Positions 1 to 8,303 of a stretch of 64,000 nucleotides of DNA are shown here, piece after piece. Source of the stretch: Nitrosomonas sp. JL21 (GTDB lineage Bacteria; Pseudomonadota; Gammaproteobacteria; Burkholderiales; Nitrosomonadaceae). The stretch spans positions 16,345 through 80,344 of the forward strand of contig NZ_QRCB01000018.1 in assembly GCF_009833095.1 (NCBI RefSeq), given 5' to 3'. The notes beneath the pieces are model-generated. The model was not told the DNA's origin and did not search any database. It was given only the letters and a program-made list of their open reading frames with translations. Made by a program: the position numbers and the translations under genes. Numbering within the stretch: position 1 is the first letter of the stretch; every line of letters starts with the position of its first letter.

Positions 1-171
1 CTTCCTCTCCTTCCTGCATTCCCACTGCAAGTCGTTTTAAGTTCCCAGTTCTGCTAAGCTAACTTCGTTATTGAGAAGCAGTGGTCTGTCTGATGCTATT
101 CTCAGTGCTATATTCATCGTTGATTTCCAACGCCATCACCCCAATGAGAGTCCGAAAATTTCATTTAAGCA

Positions 172-1914
172 ATGACTTACTTATTTAATAATCCAATTGC
201 ATTTGCAGAGGAATTGGTCGAAGGGTTCGCCACCGCGCATCGCCGTCACATACAATTGATTCATGGCGGTGTGATGAGACGCCATAAAGCCAAGCAGGGC
301 CAGGTTGTGGTAGTCACTGGCGGCGGTTCGGGTCATTATCCGGCATTCGGTGGATTCGTCGGCGGCGGTCTGGCGCACGGCGCCGCGATGGGGAAGGTAT
401 TTGCGTCACCTTCGGCGCAACAGATTTGTCAGGTAGCTGAGGCGGTCGATGCGGGGGGCGGCATTTTATTCAGTTATGGCAATTATGCTGGGGATGTGCT
501 CAATTTTACCCAAGCGCAGGAACATTTGCGCGCCACCGGTATTAATGTTCGATCAGTCATCGTGACAGACGACATTGCGTCGGCCGCTACGGCAGAGCGG
601 CATCGCCGTCGAGGTATTGCCGGCATGCTGGCAGTGCTCAAAGCTGCGGCTGTTGCCTCAGATGCCGGGAAATCTCTGGATGACGTATGTCGTATTGCTG
701 CTGAGGCAAATGACCGCGTTCGGACACTTGGGGTCGCATTTTCCGGTTGTACGCTGCCGGGCGCGAACAGACCGCTGTTTGAAGTCACCGCGGGGACAAT
801 GGAAGTCGGCATGGGTATTCATGGCGAATCAGGGCTGTATCGCATGGAGGCTCCCAGCGCGGATGAATTGGCACAGATTCTGACGGAAAAACTGCTGTGC
901 GAAATTCCTGCCGGTGTAGAACATCCTGAGAGAGCCCGTGTTGGGCTAATACTCAATAGCCTGGGAACGGTAAAGCAGGAAGAGTTATTTGTGGTGTATC
1001 GCAAGATCGATCGGTTGCTGTCGGCGCGCGGATTGACCATCGTCGAACCCGTGGTTGGCGAATTAATCACCAGCTTCGATATGGCAGGCGTTTCACTGAC
1101 TCTGTTTTGGCTCAATGATGAGCTGGAAGAAACATGGTTGGCGACGGCAGACACACCGGCGTTTCATCGAACTCAGGCACTATGTGATGAGATCCAAGTG
1201 CCTGAAGTCAATGCGGACAGAAACAAAGTTGATGCCATCGAAGCATTCACCACGGGCTCTGCAGAATCTCAGAGAGCTGCCCAGTTGGTATTTACGATGC
1301 TGCAAGCTGCTCAAGTTGTGATCGACGAGCAGCGGGAAGAGCTCGGACGTTTGGATGCCGTGGCAGGCGATGGGGATCACGGCATCGGCATGCAGCGTGG
1401 GATCGCAGCGGCAATAAAAGCAGCCAAAGCGGCGCAGGATGCTCAAGCAGGTGTTGAGTCTCTTCTGACAGCCGCAGGCGCTGCCTGGGCTGATCAAGCG
1501 GGAGGGACTTCCGGTGCATTATGGGGTGTGATGCTCCGCAGTCTGGGCAGTGCCATCGGTAACCAAGCAGCGCCAAGTGCTTCCTCAATTGCTGCCGGCA
1601 TTGCCTCGGCATTGCACCATGTCGTTGATCTCGGCAAAGCGCAGCCAGGGGATAAGACCCTCGTCGATGTTCTGCACCCTTTTTCCGCAGCCTATGCCGC
1701 AGCCATTTCACGTGGATCGTCGATATCCGCAGCATGGACGATTGCGGCAAGCGTTGCGGAAGAAGCGGGGGAAGCCACTCAGCATCTTCTGCCAAAAATT
1801 GGGCGGGCCCGTCCTCATGCCGAGAAAAGTATCGGAACACGGGATCCGGGCGCCGTCTCGCTGGTGTTGATCATTCGGGCGGTGGAACAGGTGCTGACCG
1901 CACATTGCTCATAA
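172..1914 (+). CDS. dhaK: Fused ATP-dependent dihydroxyacetone (glycerone) kinase, DhaK-DhaL type
   Basis: The 580-residue protein joins a DhaK domain (about 1-330) to a DhaL domain (about 370-575), the single-chain ATP-dependent form known from Citrobacter and eukaryotes. It phosphorylates dihydroxyacetone or a related short ketose in the cytoplasm. The DhaK substrate motif GGGSGHYPAFGG lies near 50-61, and the histidine that binds the ketone covalently is in GIHGESG (about H217). The DhaL nucleotide site has GDGDHG near 398 and a C-terminal DPGAVSL. ATG start; no clear Shine-Dalgarno sequence is visible. It stands alone, without PTS-type DhaM, so ATP rather than phosphoenolpyruvate should be the donor. 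The true substrate (dihydroxyacetone, erythrulose or another) cannot be read from sequence. Confidence 0.93.
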   Translation: MTYLFNNPIAFAEELVEGFATAHRRHIQLIHGGVMRRHKAKQGQVVVVTGGGSGHYPAFGGFVGGGLAHGAAMGKVFASPSAQQICQVAEAVDAGGGILFSYGNYAGDVLNFTQAQEHLRATGINVRSVIVTDDIASAATAERHRRRGIAGMLAVLKAAAVASDAGKSLDDVCRIAAEANDRVRTLGVAFSGCTLPGANRPLFEVTAGTMEVGMGIHGESGLYRMEAPSADELAQILTEKLLCEIPAGVEHPERARVGLILNSLGTVKQEELFVVYRKIDRLLSARGLTIVEPVVGELITSFDMAGVSLTLFWLNDELEETWLATADTPAFHRTQALCDEIQVPEVNADRNKVDAIEAFTTGSAESQRAAQLVFTMLQAAQVVIDEQREELGRLDAVAGDGDHGIGMQRGIAAAIKAAKAAQDAQAGVESLLTAAGAAWADQAGGTSGALWGVMLRSLGSAIGNQAAPSASSIAAGIASALHHVVDLGKAQPGDKTLVDVLHPFSAAYAAAISRGSSISAAWTIAASVAEEAGEATQHLLPKIGRARPHAEKSIGTRDPGAVSLVLIIRAVEQVLTAHCS

Positions 1915-2288
1915 TGCCATGCTTCTCGGAGGTTTCCTTTACTGATGAATACTAGTGACAGAGCATGCATATCCGCATGCGGGGGCCGCGCTGTTATCTG
2001 AACTGTTTTCGGGAATGTTCCCGTTGTCGAGTTGGGAGATTTTTCAGGGTGATTGACATGGTCAGTGATTTTTTTCAAAATTGCAGCACATGTTTCCCAC
2101 CTTTTTTCAGTCCGGGAAGCGTATGCGTTGCAGAAAATTTTGGATAAGAAGTAATGCTGTATCCAAGCAGGGTGATAAACTCAACAGTGAGGTCCCATGA
2201 GGCGGTCATATCAGAAAAAGTGGAATTATTGATACAGAATCACATCCTTAATTTTATCTAGAACTATAACTTAACAGGCTCGATATAA
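1915..2288. other. Intergenic stretch without a supported gene
   Basis: These 374 bases separate the kinase from the small secreted protein. The short open frames here have no recognisable protein features. A small inverted repeat GCATGC-6-GCATGC lies near 1964-1981, just after the kinase. Nothing else was identified. Confidence 0.5.
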
Positions 2289-2675
2289 ATGAACAAATTA
2301 GTTTTTGTAATATTGGTTTCCATGATGTTTGCTAGTAGTGTGCATGCCAAAGGGATCAAGGGCGGTTCTTTGAAAGGCTCGACCGGTTCCAAGCCGGCGG
2401 CTGCGCAGCAGAAAAAAACTGACACCACCAATCAGGCCAAACCGGCCAGTCAGGCGGCGCCAGCCCAATCATCTGCAAGCAGTGCAAATCCAGCCTCTGC
2501 ACCCGCTGCTAACGCATCAGCTCAGAGTCCTTCACTGCTGCAATCGGCCATGCCTGCTCTAGTGGGCGGTGCCGTCGGAAGCTATGTCGGCAGCAAGTTG
2601 GCTGATGACGGAAAAAATGAATCCGTATCTGAGGAAAACAAGGAAAGTAAAGACGGGCAGATCCTGAAGCCTTAA
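2289..2675 (+). CDS. Small secreted low-complexity protein, function unknown
   Basis: A 128-residue protein with a clear Sec signal peptide (about 1-20, cleavage likely after VHA). The mature part is lysine/glycine-rich at first, then alanine/serine/proline/glutamine-rich (about 35-85), followed by a short glycine-containing hydrophobic stretch, LVGGAVGSYVGSKLAD, and an acidic/lysine tail. The GxxxG spacing resembles a miniature glycine zipper, suggesting membrane or outer-membrane association. ATG start with only a weak upstream AGG. It is monocistronic, bounded downstream by a 12-bp hairpin. No family was recognised; it is accepted as a gene because of the signal peptide and coding-like composition. 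Confidence 0.7.
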   Translation: MNKLVFVILVSMMFASSVHAKGIKGGSLKGSTGSKPAAAQQKKTDTTNQAKPASQAAPAQSSASSANPASAPAANASAQSPSLLQSAMPALVGGAVGSYVGSKLADDGKNESVSEENKESKDGQILKP

Positions 2676-2719
2676 CGAAGCATAGCAACGATTGGCAACA
2701 AGAATCAGTTTTTTGATAA

Positions 2720-2752
2720 GAAATGGTTGATTTATGAGTGATCAACCATTTC
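2720..2752. terminator. Perfect 12-bp hairpin between convergent genes
   Basis: GAAATGGTTGAT (2720-2731) and its exact complement (2741-2752) enclose a 9-base loop. It sits between a plus-strand gene ending at 2675 and a minus-strand gene ending at 2880, so it could stop transcription from both sides, although no long T run follows. Confidence 0.5.
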
Positions 2753-2770
2753 TACGAGGTCGTTAAGGAA

Positions 2771-2873
2771 GCTGATGAATTGACTGCGCGAGCGAATCGC
2801 TTCTTGGTGAGAATTGTATCGTTGTTGAGATTCGCGCACTTATCGATTCCTCTCGTTCGCCGAGTTCATCAGC
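2771..2873. repeat. 103-bp imperfect palindrome with GCTGATGAA ends
   Basis: The left end GCTGATGAA (2771-2779) is exactly complementary to TTCATCAGC (2865-2873). The inner arms are also partly complementary (GCGAGCGAATCG against CGATTCCTCTCGTTCGC). A T run follows at 2875-2881. It may be a long terminator hairpin or a non-autonomous MITE-like element lying between convergent genes. Confidence 0.45.
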
Positions 2874-2879
2874 GTTTTT

Positions 2880-3596
2880 TTAAATGATCTGTACAGGATT
2901 TCTTACGAGTTCCTGATGTATGAAGCTGCGCAGGGCAAAGGTTTGTTCAGGTTGTAAATCAATGAATTCAATTCCATACGATGATAATTCATCATCGTCC
3001 GGCGTCATTCTGACAGATCGGATAATGGATTGTAGTTGAATGGAAATATTTTTTTCCTCAAATTCAATTTGGAATGAGAGCGAAAGGGTGGTGCCGGATC
3101 CTCCAAGATTCACCTGAGTTCTGACTTCAGCGCCGGTGATACTGAGATTGGTAATCACCAGAGGTGAAGATAATTCATTCACAGTAGCTTGAATTTGAGT
3201 TCGAATACGCCTGGACTTACGGATGATTTGTCCCAGAATCTTGGTGGGAAAAGATAAATGAATATAGTGCAAAGGTTTTTTGACAATACTGTCAACAAAG
3301 ACCGTGAAACTGAACGCATATTGCCCGCTGAATAATCGCACTAAAAATTGATCACCCGGAATAAGAGGAAGTTCTCCATGCTGTTCAGGTTTAGGCATGG
3401 TAACGAGCAATGATTTATTCGGAACATAGCCGATCAGCGTCACCATGCAAGAGTTGCCGTTATTTGAGCAGCAAGTAATATAGAGGTTAGAGCGTATGTT
3501 GAGTAGCAGTTTGTCACCTACCTTCAGTTGCATATCTTTAAACTCAAATTCGGCTTGATTTGAGTTTATGGATGGTTTTTGAGGTAAGTTACTCAT
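2880..3596 (-). CDS. ycgR: YcgR-type flagellar brake protein with PilZ domain
   Basis: A 238-residue cytoplasmic protein with an N-terminal YcgR-like beta domain (about 15-115) and a C-terminal PilZ domain (about 122-232). The cyclic-di-GMP-binding signature is visible as RKSRR (126-130) followed by NLSITG (150-155), matching RxxxR and (D/N)xSxxG. In the known family, the c-di-GMP-bound form contacts the flagellar motor and slows swimming. That fits a genome with a flagellar locus further along this window. ATG start; a sigma-70-like promoter lies 22-50 bases upstream. The gene is monocistronic and next to decayed DNA. Confidence 0.85.
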   Translation of the reverse strand: MSNLPQKPSINSNQAEFEFKDMQLKVGDKLLLNIRSNLYITCCSNNGNSCMVTLIGYVPNKSLLVTMPKPEQHGELPLIPGDQFLVRLFSGQYAFSFTVFVDSIVKKPLHYIHLSFPTKILGQIIRKSRRIRTQIQATVNELSSPLVITNLSITGAEVRTQVNLGGSGTTLSLSFQIEFEEKNISIQLQSIIRSVRMTPDDDELSSYGIEFIDLQPEQTFALRSFIHQELVRNPVQII

Positions 3597-3617
3597 TTTT
3601 AATGGGCAGTTTTTCCA

Positions 3618-3646
3618 AGTATAGTTCCGGAGTGGATAAGTGTTAA
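3618..3646 (-). promoter_or_regulatory. Sigma-70-like promoter of the YcgR gene
   Basis: On the minus strand TTAACA (3646-3641) is followed after exactly 17 bases by TATACT (3623-3618), close to the consensus TTGACA-N17-TATAAT. It lies just upstream of the ATG at 3596. Prediction from sequence only. Confidence 0.5.
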
Positions 3647-3866
3647 GTATTAATTTGACACCAGGGAATATTTGTTCAATAAAAATTTCGCGATACGGAT
3701 GGGCCGATTCGTGCCGAACAAGTAACCTTGAGTCCGTGCAGCTTTTTTAAAAAGGTGGGCTGATACTCGATAGGGCCTTGAAGGCTATTTGTAATATTTG
3801 GGCGCGTTCTTTTGTACGAATTTATTGATGATAGAAATAAACGGTTTTTCTGAGGGATTATTGAGT

Positions 3867-4056
3867 CTGGATCAGAAAGGCACTTTCGTGCAAACGAGTC
3901 AGGCCTCGTTCTTTGAGAGCATCTACCTGCTGAGTTCAATCCCCAGAACTGAAAGGTGTTGTTGCTGCAGCCATAGCATGTCGCGGCTTTTGCCACACAG
4001 AGGTACCGCAACCGTACTTCATCGTCCTGAACAACGCATTTCAAAGCCGAGGCCAA
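3867..4056 (-). pseudogene. Remnant of a thiopurine S-methyltransferase (TPMT family) gene
   Basis: Read on the minus strand, one frame between 4012 and 3927 gives VAVPLCGKSRDMLWL and then GIELS. This is the S-adenosylmethionine-binding region of TPMT-family methyltransferases, which typically reads VLVPLCGKSLDMLWL...VVGVELS. The frame has stops on both sides (one right after the ELSR, one about a dozen codons upstream). A shift of frame continues as VDALKERGLTRLHES before another stop. No start or intact reading frame remains, so it is a relic. It abuts a transposase relic at 4099-4221. Confidence 0.6.
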
Positions 4057-4098
4057 GTGTTGAATTTGAGATATTGCGATTATCAGCGTCCAATTAGT

Positions 4099-4221
4099 CT
4101 AGGCAATCGAGAAGCACAGCATCCAGGGACAAGAAAGCCGGATGGCTCGCAGAATCATCCGCAGATTGTGCCCGGCACCGCATAGGACGTAAACTTTTTC
4201 AGCAACCTATTCTTCGACCAG
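4099..4221 (-). pseudogene. C-terminal remnant of an IS5-type DDE transposase
   Basis: The minus strand from about 4215 reads VAEKVYVLCGAGHNLRMILR and continues to WMLCFSIA and a stop at 4099-4101. CGAGHNLRMILR is the usual extreme C-terminal motif of IS5-family transposases. A stop codon sits just upstream of the fragment, and the catalytic domain is missing, so this is a degraded end of an insertion sequence. No terminal inverted repeat was identified. Confidence 0.72.
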
Positions 4222-4228
4222 ATCGCAT

Positions 4229-4474
4229 ATGAACATTCCAGAAGATCTTTTAAATTATATTCAATGGCCTGCAATGGTTGTTACGATTACGGCGGCTTGG
4301 TATGTCGGAGCAGAGAGGAAAGATAACCGTAATTGGGGATTCTGGATGCTGCTGTTGAGCAATCTGCTCTGGTTCATCTGGGCAATTCCGCATTCGGCAT
4401 GGGCCTTGGCCCTACTGCAAGTGAGCTTGGCGATCACGAACATACGCGGGGTGTGGAAATCATCTCCAAAATGA
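4229..4474 (+). CDS. Small two-helix membrane protein, function unknown
   Basis: An 81-residue protein with two or three hydrophobic segments (about 12-26, 37-53 and 56-70) separated by a short charged loop, GAERKDNRNWG. It is tryptophan-rich and ends in a basic tail, as in small inner-membrane proteins of unknown function. ATG start; no strong ribosome-binding site. It follows directly on the transposase relic and lies upstream of, and convergent with, the sucrose operon. Composition and hydropathy look coding; no function can be assigned. Confidence 0.6.
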   Translation: MNIPEDLLNYIQWPAMVVTITAAWYVGAERKDNRNWGFWMLLLSNLLWFIWAIPHSAWALALLQVSLAITNIRGVWKSSPK

Positions 4475-4633
4475 TCGAGAAAAAGAATTGTGAAAACACC
4501 CTTGAATGCCAAGCGGACACCATGAGTAAGATATAGGGCGCTGAGACATCATGCAACAACTGGTCTTGCCTCACATTTCGGCGCAACAAAAATCCAGCAA
4601 AGTTTTCTCAGTACTATCCAACGGTACATCGTT

Positions 4634-6592
4634 TTAATGCCCTACCCTCAACCAATACAACCCTAACTCTGGGATCATCAGTTTGCCCTGCTGCAGGGCG
4701 ATCACTTCACCGCTGATGACATCCCTGAATTGATTCAGATGCGCTCCTGCTACCTTGGCCATTTCGTCAGAGGCGATACCATGCGGCTGGACATCGAAAT
4801 TAGCCACGACCACAATCGGGTTTGAAGCATCGCGCAAGGTAAAGCGACTGAAAGCGAAAATGTGCTCATCAGCAGTTTCAAGCAGTGACCGATTGTTGAA
4901 ATCGGCAAACGCGGGAATTTCCTTGCGAATGGCGATCAATTTCTTGAGAGCGGTGAACACTCGATATTCAATCGTTCCCGGTTCGTGGCGTTTCTCAGCC
5001 CGGTTCCAATCCAATTTGGGCCGGTTGACCCAGCGGCTATCGTGCGTTCTCGAAACATTATCGCGATAGCTATAATCATTCAGCGTCCCCAATTCATCAC
5101 CATAATACAGCAACGGAATGCCGCCAAAACTCAGGATCAAGCCGTGCAGCAGCAATATCCTTGAAATAGCGTGATCGATATGGGCGGCATCGCCGCTTTG
5201 CAAAGCATGTTCCAAGCCTGCTAAGGATGACAGCGAGCCTGCGATTCGAGCATCGCCGTTTCGCTTGTTTTCGCCGAACGCGATACCACGGGCATCAGAA
5301 CCTGAAAAACCGCCGGTATAGTAATCGATCAGAAAACGCCGATGCGCTTTGGGCTCGTACCCCACCGCCGCGATATCGGAATCATCGAACCCCAAACCGA
5401 TATCATCATGACAACGGATGTAGTTCAACCAAGTCGCGCGCTCGAGTTTGGCAGGCAGATTTTGTATGCTGCGCCATAGCAGCCGGGTATTCTTCGTCGC
5501 AATCGCATCCCAGAGCAGCGCCATGAACGTAGCGTTGTAGGCAATCTCGCACTCCTTGGCGTTGATGGCGTCTTCTCCAAAATACTTGATGACTTCCACC
5601 GGCGCCACAATCGCCTCCGCAATGAATAACACCGCAGGCGCACTGACTTGCACGCAATCTTTGAACAATTGCAATATCAGATGGGATTCGCGTTCATTCT
5701 GGCACGTGCTGCCGATTTTCTTCCACAGGAATGCCACGGCATCCAGACGAATGATATCCACCCCCTGATTGCTCCAGAACAGAATGATGTCGAGCATGTC
5801 GATGAATACCGCCGGATTATGATAGTCGAGATCCCATTGATAATCATGGAATACCGTCATCACCCAGCGCTGCATGTCGGCATCCCAGGTGAAATTGCCC
5901 GGCGCCGTCTGAGGAAACACTTCCGGCATCGTGTGCTCGAACATATCGGGAATTTCCCGATCCGGAAAGGTGTAGTAATACGCCTGAAAGCGCGGATCAC
6001 TCATCCGCGCTTTCTGCGCCCATTCATGTTCGCGTGAAGTATGGTTCACCACGACATCCAGGATCAATAATATCTCGCGTTTGCGCAGATCGGCAGCCAA
6101 AGCCGCGAGTTCCTCATTACTACCGACCCGCGGGTCGACCTGACGGAAGTCGCTGACGGCATACCCCCCATCCGATGCGCCTTCCGGACATTTGAGTATG
6201 GGCATGATGTGTATCATGTTAACTCCCAGCTCCTGAAAATAACTGAGTTTGCTGCGCAATCCCTGCAGATCTCCCGCAAACCCATCGCTATAGAGCGCCA
6301 TGCCCACCCATTGTTGATCAAGAAACCAGTTATGGTTCTTTTCACGCATCAGATCAAGCTCATGTAATGTCTGACTGCGTTTCTGATATTGCCGGGCCAT
6401 CACTTCGACCAGCTTTTGCATGTGCTCGTTAAAATCATCCCGCTGACCGTACAATTGCTTCATCAGGCTGTAGATGGCGTAAAAGTTTGCCCCCAGGCGA
6501 GTATAAAAATGCCGCAGATCCGACTTGATCAAATCAGCCGGCAAGGTATTCAGTATGCTGTTGAGCAACGAATGCGAGACTTGTTCGTACAT
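4634..6592 (-). CDS. ams: Amylosucrase (GH13 family sucrose glucosyltransferase)
   Basis: A 652-residue cytoplasmic enzyme of glycoside hydrolase family 13. Amylosucrases cleave sucrose, release fructose and add the glucose to an alpha-1,4-glucan. Catalytic residues are in the expected places: nucleophile D284 (IIRLDAVAF), acid/base E326 (FIAEAIV) and the transition-state pair H395-D396 (RCHDDIG). The characteristic all-alpha N-domain covers about 1-90. A longer frame reaches 6739 but runs into the fructokinase gene. The ATG at 6592 overlaps the upstream TGA in TGATG and has GGAGG four bases before it. It is last in the sps-spp-frk-ams operon. A hydrolytic sucrase is the alternative, but length and N-domain favour amylosucrase. 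Confidence 0.9.
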   Translation of the reverse strand: MYEQVSHSLLNSILNTLPADLIKSDLRHFYTRLGANFYAIYSLMKQLYGQRDDFNEHMQKLVEVMARQYQKRSQTLHELDLMREKNHNWFLDQQWVGMALYSDGFAGDLQGLRSKLSYFQELGVNMIHIMPILKCPEGASDGGYAVSDFRQVDPRVGSNEELAALAADLRKREILLILDVVVNHTSREHEWAQKARMSDPRFQAYYYTFPDREIPDMFEHTMPEVFPQTAPGNFTWDADMQRWVMTVFHDYQWDLDYHNPAVFIDMLDIILFWSNQGVDIIRLDAVAFLWKKIGSTCQNERESHLILQLFKDCVQVSAPAVLFIAEAIVAPVEVIKYFGEDAINAKECEIAYNATFMALLWDAIATKNTRLLWRSIQNLPAKLERATWLNYIRCHDDIGLGFDDSDIAAVGYEPKAHRRFLIDYYTGGFSGSDARGIAFGENKRNGDARIAGSLSSLAGLEHALQSGDAAHIDHAISRILLLHGLILSFGGIPLLYYGDELGTLNDYSYRDNVSRTHDSRWVNRPKLDWNRAEKRHEPGTIEYRVFTALKKLIAIRKEIPAFADFNNRSLLETADEHIFAFSRFTLRDASNPIVVVANFDVQPHGIASDEMAKVAGAHLNQFRDVISGEVIALQQGKLMIPELGLYWLRVGH

Positions 6593-7476
6593 CACACCTC
6601 CCACTTCTGCCGGAAATTTCGATAGAACGATGGGTCGTCCGTGGTCGCGCCGCGCAACCCGATCACTGCCATTGCGAAATCCTGTGCTCTGTGCAGCATG
6701 AGTTGCGTCGGCCAACGTTGCAGAATTCCCAGCAGGCAAATACTGGCAAAGGCATCCCCGGCGCCGACCGCATCCTGCTCCACGACAGCCTGTTCCGGCC
6801 TTATTTGCCAGTGCTTGCCATCACGTTGAAACAGCTTCGCCCCGTCCTTACCGCACGTCAGCACGATCGAATGGGCGCGAGTCTGATGAAATAAATGCCG
6901 TATCCCCGCAGCTTCGCCGGAAATGGCTGGTAATAAATCCTGCAATTCATGCTGATTGAGCTTGATCCAATCGGCATCGGTCAGCCAGCACAGGACGTCT
7001 TGCCTGTCCCACCAAGGAGCGCGCAAATTGACATCGATGAATAGCTGTACGCGGGAATGTTGCTTGAGCTGTTGCAAAGCGCAACGGTTGGTATTGCTGC
7101 GCAATGCCAACGTGCCGTGATAGAGCAAAATTGCTGCAGGCATATGGAGCATATGGGGTAATAGATCAGCCTGGATGTCATCCCACGCGGCTGGTTCGAT
7201 AATCGTGTAGTTCGGTTCGCCGTGCTGCAGTTCGACCTCGACCGAACCGGTCGGAAATCGAGGAGTAACTTGCAGCCCACATTTGTCCATGTTCCATGCG
7301 TGCATACGCTGAAGAATTTCATCACCGGCTTGATCCTTGCCTACGCTGGAGATCATCAGCGGCTTTTGACTCAATGCGTTAAGATGCCAAGCGACATTGA
7401 ACGGTGCTCCACCCAATACCCGGCTGCCGTCATCAAAGCAATCAAACAATACTTCGCCGAATATCACCGGCTTCAT
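6592..7476 (-). CDS. frk: PfkB-family fructokinase
   Basis: A 294-residue ribokinase/PfkB-fold sugar kinase. The N-terminal signature (FGEVLFDCF, then GGAPFNVAWH near 21-30) and the C-terminal catalytic motif DAVGAGDAF with the base aspartate (near 240) are intact. Placed between sucrose-phosphatase and amylosucrase, it most probably phosphorylates the fructose freed by sucrose cleavage, so that carbon re-enters the hexose-phosphate pool. ATG start with GAGAGGAG upstream; the start overlaps the end of the phosphatase gene by four bases, indicating coupled translation. Substrate choice rests on context; the fold alone would also allow other sugars. Confidence 0.88.
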   Translation of the reverse strand: MKPVIFGEVLFDCFDDGSRVLGGAPFNVAWHLNALSQKPLMISSVGKDQAGDEILQRMHAWNMDKCGLQVTPRFPTGSVEVELQHGEPNYTIIEPAAWDDIQADLLPHMLHMPAAILLYHGTLALRSNTNRCALQQLKQHSRVQLFIDVNLRAPWWDRQDVLCWLTDADWIKLNQHELQDLLPAISGEAAGIRHLFHQTRAHSIVLTCGKDGAKLFQRDGKHWQIRPEQAVVEQDAVGAGDAFASICLLGILQRWPTQLMLHRAQDFAMAVIGLRGATTDDPSFYRNFRQKWEV

Positions 7477-8303
7477 TTGCCGACTCCTCTCAAGTCTGGA
7501 AAATAAAAATGGATCCCTTCGATAATACCGTCTGCATAATGACCCTTCCCCTTCACGCCTTGCGCTACATATAGTTGATCGCGATGACCGGCTTGCTCAG
7601 CCCTTCGCAATGCTTCATGCCGCACTGATTCATGCGCGTTCGCCACCAAAATGGCGGGCAATTCGCTGCTCAGCACATCCAGATCATTGCCGCTGTCACC
7701 GGCGAATACCACTTCATCTGGTCGTAGCCCCAGTTGAAGCATCAGATAGCGGATAGCCGCGAGCTTGTTCGCGGCGGCTGGCAAGACATCCAGCAAGCCG
7801 AGGTTGTTCGCATGATCGACACTATAAATGAGGCTGACGGCAAGCTGATGCGTGGCCGCTAAAGCTTGCATATGCCGGATCAATGCGGTGTGATCAATCT
7901 CGGGTGATACATAAAAACTCAGTTTGTACCGTCCTTGGTGCTCACTTTCCTGCAACACCAATCCCGGAATTTTTGCAAAACAATCATATAATTCGTTGAC
8001 TGAGCAGCCTACCCAATCGAGCCCGATATATTGATGCCAGCCCTGCATCAGCGTCCAGTTGTGTCCGTAGCATGAATAGATTGAACTGCCGACATCGGCA
8101 ATGACATAGTGCGGATAAGGCAATTGATAGTCTTCGATGACTTGCTGTACTAATAGGCGGTTCCGGCCTGATACGTAAGCCAATTGAATGCCATGCCACG
8201 CGATCAAACGTGCGAATGCCTGACGCGCCCCGGGCGATTCTGCGCAATACCCATCCGGTATCAGCGTACCATCCAGATCAGTACAGAATAATCGCAATGT
8301 CAT
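7473..8303 (-). CDS. spp: Sucrose-6-phosphate phosphatase (HAD superfamily)
   Basis: A 276-residue HAD phosphatase with intact motif I DLDGTL (near 9-14), a motif II serine/threonine in AYVSGRN, and motif III/IV GDSGNDLDVL (near 205). It has the C2B-type cap seen in sucrose-phosphate phosphatases. It removes phosphate from sucrose-6-phosphate, the last and irreversible step of sucrose synthesis. It overlaps sps upstream and the fructokinase downstream by four bases each. The preserved nucleophile matters because the SPS in front carries its own HAD domain with an altered motif, so this separate protein should do the catalysis. Confidence 0.9.
   Translation of the reverse strand: MTLRLFCTDLDGTLIPDGYCAESPGARQAFARLIAWHGIQLAYVSGRNRLLVQQVIEDYQLPYPHYVIADVGSSIYSCYGHNWTLMQGWHQYIGLDWVGCSVNELYDCFAKIPGLVLQESEHQGRYKLSFYVSPEIDHTALIRHMQALAATHQLAVSLIYSVDHANNLGLLDVLPAAANKLAAIRYLMLQLGLRPDEVVFAGDSGNDLDVLSSELPAILVANAHESVRHEALRRAEQAGHRDQLYVAQGVKGKGHYADGIIEGIHFYFPDLRGVGK

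Noticed and set aside
1292..1840. 182-codon minus-strand frame inside the dihydroxyacetone kinase gene
   Set aside because: Antisense shadow of a well-supported domain protein; composition is arginine/leucine/histidine-rich as expected from mirror frames.
3676..4056. A 126-codon minus-strand gene
   Set aside because: Starts at TTG without ribosome-binding site, crosses frames with the TPMT relic and shows no domain.
6592..6739. Extended N-terminus for amylosucrase
   Set aside because: Would overlap the fructokinase gene by almost 150 bases; the ATG at 6592 has a ribosome-binding site and gives the family length.
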